Shown in pieces: positions 16,213 to 22,414 of a DNA stretch of 22,414 nucleotides. The notes under the pieces were generated by a model. It did no database searches. It was not told the DNA's origin and saw only the letters and a list, made by a program, of their open reading frames with translations. Position 1 is the stretch's first letter. The number at the start of each line of letters is the position of its first letter. Both the position numbers and the translations under genes were made by a program. Where the stretch lies: IMG/VR virus record IMGVR_UViG_3300042868_008327, positions 1-22,414 of that record; one strand, given 5' to 3'. Origin of the DNA: a virus.

Positions 16213-17220
16213 ATGGCGATTAAAAAAAATAATGACTTTGGGTCGGTAAAGAAAAAGTTTTCTTCTTCCGCAAAATATAAACCACAAAGGTTTTTTGATT
16301 TAGGAAAAGACTTTTTGGATGCTGTAGGACTTCCAGGTCCTTCTATTGGACATCTTAATATGTTCTTGGGTCACTCTGACACAGGAAAAACAACTGCTGC
16401 CGTAAAAACAGCTGTGGCTGCGCAAAAGATGGGTATTTTACCTGTTTTTATTATTACAGAACAAAAATGGAGTTTTGAACATGCTAAACTTATGGGATTT
16501 GACTGTGATGAAGTAGTTGATGAAGAAACAGGTGAAATGGATTGGGATGGTTTCTTTATCTTTAATAACAATTTCAGTTATATTGAACAAATTACTGATT
16601 ACATCAATGAGCTTTTAGATGCTCAAGAAAAAGGTGAGATTGATTATAGTTTGTGTTTCATTTGGGATTCGGTAGGTTCAGTACCTTGTAAGATGACATA
16701 CGAAGGTAAAGGTGGTAAACAACACAACGCTGCGGTACTTGCCGACAAAATTGGTATGGGCATCAACCAACGTATTTCAGGTTCAAGACGAGCCGATTCA
16801 AAACACGAAAATAGTCTTGTTATTATCAACCAACCATGGGTTGAATTACCTGACAATCCATTTGGACAACCAAAAATTAAAGCAAAAGGTGGTGAAGCGA
16901 TTTGGTTGAATTCATCTTTGGTATTCTTATTTGGAAACCAAAAAGGAGCAGGAACCAACAAGATTTCTGCAACAAAAGACAAACGTACAGTAAAGTTTGC
17001 AATTAGAACTAAGGTATCTGTACTCAAAAACCATATCAATGGTTTAGGTTATGAGGATGGTAAAATCATTGTAACACCACACGGATTCTTGGCCGGTAAA
17101 GATGCTAGCGAAGAAAAAGTTTCAATAGAATCGTATAAAAAAGAATATGCTGAATATTGGAAAGAAATCATCGGTGTTGATGGTGATTTTGATTTGAAAG
17201 AGGAAGTTGAACCAGCATAA
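16213..17220 (+). CDS. uvsX: UvsX-like RecA-family recombinase
   Basis: This 335-residue ATPase forms filaments on gp32-coated DNA and catalyses strand exchange for recombination-dependent replication. The Walker A loop is GHSDTGKTT at residues 53-61. A catalytic glutamate is likely in IITEQKW (E83), and Walker B is LCFIWDS ending at D152. MGMGINQRI (181-189) and KGGEAIWLNSSLVFLF (225-240) match the core after Walker B and the DNA-binding loop region of the family. T4 UvsX has about 390 residues; this one is somewhat shorter. The C-terminus is acidic (EEVEPA). The ATG lacks a Shine-Dalgarno and is preceded by AC-rich sequence. It follows the gp32 terminator, so it depends on readthrough or an unseen promoter, and is 9 bases from the next gene. 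Confidence 0.9.
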   Translation: MAIKKNNDFGSVKKKFSSSAKYKPQRFFDLGKDFLDAVGLPGPSIGHLNMFLGHSDTGKTTAAVKTAVAAQKMGILPVFIITEQKWSFEHAKLMGFDCDEVVDEETGEMDWDGFFIFNNNFSYIEQITDYINELLDAQEKGEIDYSLCFIWDSVGSVPCKMTYEGKGGKQHNAAVLADKIGMGINQRISGSRRADSKHENSLVIINQPWVELPDNPFGQPKIKAKGGEAIWLNSSLVFLFGNQKGAGTNKISATKDKRTVKFAIRTKVSVLKNHINGLGYEDGKIIVTPHGFLAGKDASEEKVSIESYKKEYAEYWKEIIGVDGDFDLKEEVEPA

Positions 17221-17229
17221 TAAAAAATT

Positions 17230-18240
17230 GTGAAGACACTTTTAGTAGATGGAGATAACTTATTTAAAATCGGATTCCATGGAGTCAGAGATTTATTTGT
17301 TGAAGGAAACCACATTGGGGGTGTCTTCCACTTTCTCAATGCCTTGCGTAAGCAGGTGGACGAACACAATTACGACAGGGTTATCGTATTTTGGGACGGT
17401 GACGACAACGCAGAACCAAGACGTAAATTATATCCTAACTATAAGTTAAATCGTAGACAAGGTATGAACGAGTATAAACTTGAATCATACCACGAACAAA
17501 AACAAAGAGTTAAAGAATACCTTGAAGAATGTTTTGTTAGACAAATCAAGGTTAATGTTTGTGAGGCAGATGATTTAATTGCTTACTATTGTAGTATTGC
17601 AAAAGATGAAACAAAAATCATTTTTTCCGCTGACAAAGACTACGTACAACTCATTGATGAAAAAACATCAATATATTCACCAATTGCCAAAGTAACATAT
17701 AAACTTGGTGATAAGGTTAAGATTGGTAGTCACGAATTTCCACACTATAATGTAATGACATTAAAAATATTAACTGGTGATAAGTCAGATAATATTAGTG
17801 GTATATACCGTCTTGGAGATAAGACATTAGTTAAGCTATTTCCTGAGGTACTTGATTCGGTGATTACTTATGAGTATATTTTGTCTAAGTCAAAAGAACT
17901 TTTAGAACAAGACGAAAAGAACACAACTTTAAAAAATATATTAAGTGGAAAAACAAAAGAAGGTGAATTCGGTCAAGAATTCTACAAAACAAACGAGAAA
18001 ATTGTGGACCTTAAAAATCCAATTATTTCTGATGAAGGCAGGTCAGTGGTTGAACAATATTTTTCCGATACACTAGACCCCGAAGGTAGGGGTTACAAAA
18101 ACCTAATACGTATGATGATGAATGATGGGTTCTTCAAATACCTCGGCAAGAGTGATGATGAATTCATTAAATTTATCAACCCATTTATGAAATTAACAAG
18201 AAAAGAAAAAAGACAACACAAAAACAATAACCAAAATTAA
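17230..18240 (+). CDS. rnh: RNase H / 5'-3' flap exonuclease (FEN family)
   Basis: This 336-residue enzyme belongs to the FEN/5'-nuclease superfamily like T4 RNase H, which removes RNA primers from lagging-strand fragments. Two-metal acidic residues are in place: VDGDN (D7, D9), VFWDGDD (D56), CEADDLIAYY (E112, D114, D115), FSADKDYVQL (D135, D137) and LTGDKSDNISGI (D184, D187). The last motif leads the helix-hairpin-helix region with YRLGDKTLVKLFPE. T4 RNase H has 305 residues, so the length fits. The start is GTG at 17230, giving MKTLLVDGDN; there is no better upstream ATG, and the catalytic motif starts only five residues in, which fixes the start. It sits between uvsX and the unknown gene, in a replication cluster. 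Confidence 0.9.
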   Translation: MKTLLVDGDNLFKIGFHGVRDLFVEGNHIGGVFHFLNALRKQVDEHNYDRVIVFWDGDDNAEPRRKLYPNYKLNRRQGMNEYKLESYHEQKQRVKEYLEECFVRQIKVNVCEADDLIAYYCSIAKDETKIIFSADKDYVQLIDEKTSIYSPIAKVTYKLGDKVKIGSHEFPHYNVMTLKILTGDKSDNISGIYRLGDKTLVKLFPEVLDSVITYEYILSKSKELLEQDEKNTTLKNILSGKTKEGEFGQEFYKTNEKIVDLKNPIISDEGRSVVEQYFSDTLDPEGRGYKNLIRMMMNDGFFKYLGKSDDEFIKFINPFMKLTRKEKRQHKNNNQN

Positions 18241-18246
18241 TTAATT

Positions 18247-18696
18247 ATGAAAGAAGTAGATGTAATTAAGATGGAGTTTTTAATAACTCTAAACAACAAC
18301 ATTGTAATCCAACGTTACTTTAATGTAAGAGGTTACAACCCAACAGCTAGAGCTTCAATGGAACTCTACGAGTACATTAAGTACCTTACAAACGCTTTTG
18401 CTTACGACCAAAAGATGCGTTCAGTATGTTATTTAATGGACAACGAATATGAAATTAGTGAAGACCCGACTATTTTGGAAACGTCAAATACTGATGGTCC
18501 TGAGGTGTTTAACTTTTATGTTAAGGTTGGAGAACAGACAATTTGTCATAGAGTGTTGGATGCGAAAGTTTTCCCACCTAAAATAAGATACACCGTAGAT
18601 ATACGCCAGCAAGTAAAAACTGTACTTAGGGACCTAACTGACATTTTTTCAGCTGAAAATTTAACTACGAATTATATGAACTATAGCCTTGTTTAA
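18247..18696 (+). CDS. Conserved-looking protein of unknown function, 149 residues
   Basis: I cannot name this protein. It starts with KEVDVIKMEFLITLNNNIVIQRYFNVRGYN, which looks like a pair of beta strands, then a helix (ARASMELYEYIKYLTNAFAYDQKM), a segment with VCYLMDNEYE, and a C-terminal FNFYVKVGEQ, TVDIRQQVKTVLRDLTDIFSAENLTTNYM. No nucleotide-binding, zinc or membrane motif is visible. It lies six bases after the exonuclease gene and 38 bases before the gp41-like helicase. T4 has gene 40 between uvsX and 41, but no sequence resemblance is evident to me. Placement suggests a replisome or helicase-associated role, which is inference only. Confidence 0.75.
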   Translation: MKEVDVIKMEFLITLNNNIVIQRYFNVRGYNPTARASMELYEYIKYLTNAFAYDQKMRSVCYLMDNEYEISEDPTILETSNTDGPEVFNFYVKVGEQTICHRVLDAKVFPPKIRYTVDIRQQVKTVLRDLTDIFSAENLTTNYMNYSLV

Positions 18697-18698
18697 GG

Positions 18699-18724
18699 TA
18701 TTTATCAGAACACTAAAAAGGGAG
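18699..18724 (+). promoter_or_regulatory. TATTTATC element and Shine-Dalgarno-like GGGAG before the helicase gene
   Basis: TATTTATC at 18699-18706 is one base off the TATTTATA octamer seen before late genes. Further on, GGGAG at 18720-18724 lies 10 bases before the ATG at 18735. This is the only start in the window with a purine-rich Shine-Dalgarno-like sequence; the others are simply A-rich. Spacing is slightly long, so function is uncertain. Confidence 0.3.
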
Positions 18725-18734
18725 CAAACAAACT

Positions 18735-20114
18735 ATGTCAAATAAGAATTTTGAATATCTAGGTAACACATTTCAAATACAACTTTTAAATCAAATTATT
18801 GTAGATAAAGATTTCGCACATTCTATCATTGATGTAATTGAACCGACTCACTTTGAAAACAAATATTTTAAAACATTACTTCAATTAGTTAAGGAGTATT
18901 ATTCAAAGTACGATTGTACTCCTTCTTTTGAGACTCTATCACAAATGGTGAAAAGTGAGTTTCCACAAGAGTTAATGTTGAAAATTTTGAATGATACAAT
19001 CAAACAAATCCAAAACGCTCCAACTGAAGGTTCTTCTTTTGTACAGGAAAAATCATTAAAATTCTGTAAACAACAAGAACTACAAAAAGCTATTACCAAA
19101 TCACAAAAGATATTGGATAGTGGTGAGTTTGAAAATTACGATAAACTTGAAGAGTTAGTAAGAGCGGCACTTCAAGTTGGAGAAACAGGAAACAAATTTG
19201 AAGATGTATTTAACAATCTTGATGACGTTTTAAATGAAGATTTCCGTCATCCAATACCAATGGGTATTGTTGGTATTGATAAACTGTTAAAAGGTGGTTT
19301 AGCTAAAGGGGAATTGGGTGTTATATTAGCTCCAACAGGAGTTGGTAAAACAACAATTTTAACTAAAATTGCGAATACGGCTTTTAATAACGGATACAAT
19401 GTTTTACAACTTTTCTTTGAAGACAACCCTAAAGTAATCCAAAGAAAACATTTTACAATGTGGACAGGAATTGCTCCTGATGATTTACCAAATCATCGTG
19501 AGGAAGTATTGGAAAAGGCAAGACAGGTAAAAGAAGAAATGACTAATAAATTGTTTCTTAAGAAATTACCTTCAGACCAATACACAATGACACAAATTAA
19601 AAATATGATTCGTAAAATGATTGCTGATGGACATGGTATTGATATGATTGTATTAGATTATATTGATTGTATAGTTCCTGATAGGAACTTGGGTGATGAG
19701 TGGAAAAGTGAGGGTTCAGTTATGCGTGGATACGAAGCGTTATGCCATGAATTGGGAGTTGTCGGATGGACGGCAACACAGGGTAACAGAAGCTCTATAT
19801 CTTCTGAGGTTGTTACCACCGACCAAATGGGTGGTTCTATTAAAAAAGCACAAGTAGGTCACGTTATCATTTCCGTGGCAAAGACTTTACAACAAAAAGA
19901 AATGAACTTGGCAACCATAGCTATTACCAAATCTCGTGTTGGTAAAGATGGTGTTATTTTTGAAAACTGTAAGTTCAATAACGAATTGTTAGATATTGAC
20001 ACTGAAAGTTCTGTAACTTTCTTAGGATTTGAAGAAAAGAAAGAAGAACAAAAACGTGACAGAATTAAAGAACTTATGGAAAAAAGAAAAGAACGAGAAC
20101 AAACACAAATTTAA
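18735..20114 (+). CDS. 41: Replicative DNA helicase, gp41/DnaB-like
   Basis: This 459-residue hexameric helicase would unwind DNA 5'-3' at the phage fork and work with a primase. The N-terminal part (about 1-150) is helical, like the DnaB/gp41 N-domain. The C-terminal ATPase has PMGIVGIDKLLKGGLAKGEL before Walker A APTGVGKTT (199-207), LQLFFED (E229) as the likely catalytic acid position, Walker B IDMIVLDYID (D308), GWTATQGNRSS (Q349, sensor) and GGSIKKAQVGHVIISV (366-381). A basic C-terminal tail follows (KKEEQKRDRIKELMEKRKER). T4 gp41 has 475 residues, so the size fits. It precedes nrdB by 24 bases in the same orientation. No primase (gp61) gene is seen in this window. Confidence 0.9.
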   Translation: MSNKNFEYLGNTFQIQLLNQIIVDKDFAHSIIDVIEPTHFENKYFKTLLQLVKEYYSKYDCTPSFETLSQMVKSEFPQELMLKILNDTIKQIQNAPTEGSSFVQEKSLKFCKQQELQKAITKSQKILDSGEFENYDKLEELVRAALQVGETGNKFEDVFNNLDDVLNEDFRHPIPMGIVGIDKLLKGGLAKGELGVILAPTGVGKTTILTKIANTAFNNGYNVLQLFFEDNPKVIQRKHFTMWTGIAPDDLPNHREEVLEKARQVKEEMTNKLFLKKLPSDQYTMTQIKNMIRKMIADGHGIDMIVLDYIDCIVPDRNLGDEWKSEGSVMRGYEALCHELGVVGWTATQGNRSSISSEVVTTDQMGGSIKKAQVGHVIISVAKTLQQKEMNLATIAITKSRVGKDGVIFENCKFNNELLDIDTESSVTFLGFEEKKEEQKRDRIKELMEKRKEREQTQI

Positions 20115-20138
20115 ATAAATCTTATTAAAAAAAATAAA

Positions 20139-21419
20139 ATGGATAACCTAGTTGATATGGTGTTAAAAGAGCATCGCTATGTAACAAAAAGAAGCGGTGA
20201 CAAAGTAATATTTGAATCAGACAAAATTAAAAACGCGGTTTTAAAGGCTATGGAAAGTGTCGGTAAAGTTGACGTTGAAATGGCTGAAAAAATTGCAAGA
20301 TTGGTAAAGAAAAGTATCTTTAGAGAAGATAAAGACAGAGTTCCACATGTTGATGAAATTCATGATACTGTGGAAAATAAACTTATGGATAATGGTTTAA
20401 ATGATGTTGCTAAAGAATATATTATATACCGTTCACAACATCAACCAAATATCTTCACAAAAAGAATTGCTTTAAAACCATATGAATACCCTAATTTGGT
20501 AGAATATGTTGATGCTATTAGACATTCATATTGGGTACATACAGAATTTAATTTCACATCGGATATCCAAGACTTTAAAGTTCATTTGAATGAAAAAGAA
20601 AAAACATCAGTACAAAGAGCTATGTTGGCGATTTCACAAATTGAAATTGCAGTAAAAACATTTTGGGGCGACATCTATAAGAAATTACCAAAACCTGAAA
20701 TTGGAAATGTTGGAGCAACTTTCGCTGAATCAGAGGTAAGACACGCTGATGCTTATTCACACCTAATTCAATTGTTGGGATTAAACAAAGAGTTTGAAAA
20801 TCTTCTTGAAGTACCAGCAATTCGTAGAAGAATTAAGTATTTAGAAAAATCAATTACAAATGCTAAATCAGTTGAAAATCAAGATTATTTTGAGTCTATT
20901 ATATTATTCTCAATGTTTGTTGAAAACGTATCATTATTTTCTCAATTCTTGGTTATTATGTCATTTAATAAACACAAGAATGTTTTAAAAGGTATGAGTA
21001 ATGCTGTTGAGGCTACATCTAAAGAAGAGAATATTCACGCTGAGTTTGGTTTTGATTTAATTAATTTAATTAAAAAAGAAAATCCATCATGGTGGTCAAA
21101 TGAATTAATTGAAGATTTGGTAGATGCTACCCGTGACGCTTACGAAGCTGAAAAAGAAATAGTTGAATGGATTTTTGAAAAAGGTGATTTAGATTTCCTT
21201 TCAAAGGCACAAACATTAGAGTTTATCAAACATAGATTCAATACGTCCTTGAATAATATCGGAATTGATAGTATATTTGAAATCAACCAAAGTTTGTTAG
21301 AAACAACCGAGTGGTTTGATGACGAAATTTTAACTACAAAACATACTGACTTTTTTAACAAAAGAAGTATTAATTATAGTAAGAAAAGTAAGTCAATAAC
21401 GATGAACGATTTATTTTAA
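20139..21419 (+). CDS. nrdB: Ribonucleotide reductase R2 subunit with N-terminal ATP-cone, class Id-like
   Basis: This 426-residue radical-generating subunit pairs with NrdA to make dNTPs. Residues about 12-104 are an ATP-cone: VTKRSGDKVIFESDKIKNAV, later VPHVDEIHDTVENKLMD and AKEYIIYRSQ. T4 NrdB (388 residues) has no such domain. The R2 core carries six likely metal ligands: E169 (SQIE), E199 and H202 (ESEVRH), E262 (VENVSLF), E297 and H300 (EENIH). Y206 lies where the radical tyrosine of class Ia sits. The first ligand is Glu, whereas E. coli has Asp; the E169 to E199 spacing of 30 resembles Flavobacterium johnsoniae class Id R2, which uses a dimanganese cofactor. W132 and tail Y413 fit the radical-transfer path, and NDLF ends the NrdA-binding tail. 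NrdA lacks an ATP-cone, so overall regulation appears moved to NrdB. Confidence 0.9.
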   Translation: MDNLVDMVLKEHRYVTKRSGDKVIFESDKIKNAVLKAMESVGKVDVEMAEKIARLVKKSIFREDKDRVPHVDEIHDTVENKLMDNGLNDVAKEYIIYRSQHQPNIFTKRIALKPYEYPNLVEYVDAIRHSYWVHTEFNFTSDIQDFKVHLNEKEKTSVQRAMLAISQIEIAVKTFWGDIYKKLPKPEIGNVGATFAESEVRHADAYSHLIQLLGLNKEFENLLEVPAIRRRIKYLEKSITNAKSVENQDYFESIILFSMFVENVSLFSQFLVIMSFNKHKNVLKGMSNAVEATSKEENIHAEFGFDLINLIKKENPSWWSNELIEDLVDATRDAYEAEKEIVEWIFEKGDLDFLSKAQTLEFIKHRFNTSLNNIGIDSIFEINQSLLETTEWFDDEILTTKHTDFFNKRSINYSKKSKSITMNDLF

Positions 21420-21438
21420 TATTATTAGATTATAACAT

Positions 21439-22414
21439 ATGGAAAACAGAAAACCTTTTGAATGGATTAACGATGAATCAATTACATTCCTCCGTAGAGG
21501 GTATTTGAGTGAAGGTGAAGAACCTTTGGATAGAATTAGAACAATTGCTAATCATGCGGAAAAACTTCTTGGAATGGAAGGGTTTGCGGATAAATTTTAT
21601 GAATATATGGGTAAAGGATGGTATTCATTATCATCACCTGTGTGGGCTAATTTTGGTAAAAAGAGAGGTTTACCGGTTAGTTGTTTTGGTTCAAACATTG
21701 GTGACAACATTGAATCAATCTTATTCACCCAAGCTGAAGTTGGTGAAATGAGTAAAATGGGTGGAGGTACTTCAGGATATTTTGGTAATATCAGAGGAAG
21801 AGGAGCGGCAATTACAGATAATGGACATGCACCTGGTTCAGTTCATTTTATGAATTTGTTTCAAAGTGTTGTTGATAATATTTCACAAGGTTCCACACGT
21901 AGAGGTCGTTTTTCACCATACCTTCCTATTGAACATCCAGATATTATGGAATTCTTGGAAATTGGAACAGAAGGATTCCCAATCCAAGAATTAACACATG
22001 CGGTTACCGTTACTGACAAGTTTATGGAGGAAATGGTAAATGGTGATAAAGAAAAGAGAGCTGTTTGGGCTAAAGTAATTCAACGTAGAGGAGAGATTGG
22101 TTACCCTTATATTATGTTTGCGGATACCATGAACAATAAAGCACCTCAAGTATATAAAGACAAGGGAATGAAGATTAACAATTCTAACCTATGTTCTGAA
22201 ATTGCTTTACACAACTCAGAAGATGAATCATTTGTTTGTGTTTTATCATCAATGAACGTACTTCATTATGATGAATGGAAAGATACTGACGCGGTTGAAT
22301 TAATGGTTTATTTCTTAGATGCTGTTGTTACTGAATTTATATCAAAAATAGATGACCTAAGACAAATGGGTACTATTGAAGGTCAAAGAGCGTTTTTATA
22401 TTTAGAAAGAGCTT
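21439..22414 (+). CDS. nrdA: Ribonucleotide reductase large subunit, 3' end beyond the window
   Basis: The frame runs from ATG 21439 to the window edge, giving 325 codons of the catalytic subunit, which reduces ribonucleotides. It starts MENRKPFEWINDESITFL, so there is no N-terminal ATP-cone; E. coli NrdA has about 90 extra residues there. PVSCFGSNIGDNIESI (C82) carries the N-terminal redox cysteine and specificity-site residues. GGGTSGYFGNIRGRG (108-122) and SQGSTRRGRFSPYLP follow. NSNLCSE (C252, E254) has the radical cysteine and catalytic glutamate, and SFVCVLSSMN (C267) the partner cysteine, so active-site residues are intact. The order nrdB-nrdA is the reverse of T4. It starts 19 bases after the NrdB stop, so the two are probably cotranscribed. 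The C-terminal cysteine pair lies outside the window. Confidence 0.92.
   Translation, partial: MENRKPFEWINDESITFLRRGYLSEGEEPLDRIRTIANHAEKLLGMEGFADKFYEYMGKGWYSLSSPVWANFGKKRGLPVSCFGSNIGDNIESILFTQAEVGEMSKMGGGTSGYFGNIRGRGAAITDNGHAPGSVHFMNLFQSVVDNISQGSTRRGRFSPYLPIEHPDIMEFLEIGTEGFPIQELTHAVTVTDKFMEEMVNGDKEKRAVWAKVIQRRGEIGYPYIMFADTMNNKAPQVYKDKGMKINNSNLCSEIALHNSEDESFVCVLSSMNVLHYDEWKDTDAVELMVYFLDAVVTEFISKIDDLRQMGTIEGQRAFLYLERA

Noticed and set aside
16644-17039. 131-codon minus-strand frame opposite uvsX
   Set aside because: It is antisense to conserved UvsX motifs, and no gene in the window runs on the minus strand.
21509-21751. 80-codon + strand frame at the start of nrdA
   Set aside because: The NrdA frame from 21439 covers the same bases with conserved residues; this is a shadow frame.

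Overview
The window looks like part of the genome of a T4-like myovirus (contractile tail, Straboviridae-type gene complement) that probably infects a member of the Bacteroidota, plausibly a flavobacterium. This rests on three things. First, there is a T4-type set of tail and replication genes. Second, the DNA is strongly AT-rich and its start codons are preceded by A-rich stretches rather than Shine-Dalgarno sequences, with one exception. Third, the ribonucleotide reductase is of a kind known from Flavobacterium and Leeuwenhoekiella. All genes run on the + strand; no tRNA, CRISPR, insertion sequence or integrase was seen.

Region 1 (1-14186) is a late tail and baseplate block. It starts inside a gp26-like protein and is followed in the +1 frame by a short gp51-like segment. 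This pair sits directly upstream of a 614-residue tape measure protein, which is where tail assembly chaperones are found in other tailed phages. Next come a 1615-residue tail/baseplate protein with an OmpA-like domain, a small gp53-like wedge protein, and a 2158-residue baseplate hub-like protein. The last three overlap or nearly abut and are probably translationally coupled. The two giant proteins appear to replace several smaller T4 proteins.

Region 2 (14187-15138) holds two small unrecognised genes, one with a duplicated Asp/Pro/Ala-rich segment and a probable coiled coil. It ends in a strong intrinsic terminator.

Region 3 (15185-16179) is a compact single-gene unit: terminator, a near-consensus sigma70-type promoter, a gp32-like single-stranded DNA-binding protein whose C-terminus resembles bacterial SSB, and a second strong terminator.

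Region 4 (16213-22414) is the replication, recombination and nucleotide block: UvsX recombinase, an RNase H/flap exonuclease, an unknown 149-residue protein, a gp41-like replicative helicase, NrdB with an N-terminal ATP-cone, and the first 325 codons of NrdA, which lacks an ATP-cone. Together these coat and pair ssDNA, remove RNA primers, unwind the fork and supply dNTPs.

The observations most worth following are the possible +1 frameshift joining gp26-like and gp51-like reading frames, the NrdB-borne ATP-cone with class Id-like metal ligands, the SSB-tip mimicry of gp32, a recurrent TATTTATA element upstream of late genes, and a sharp arginine-codon difference between tail and replication genes.
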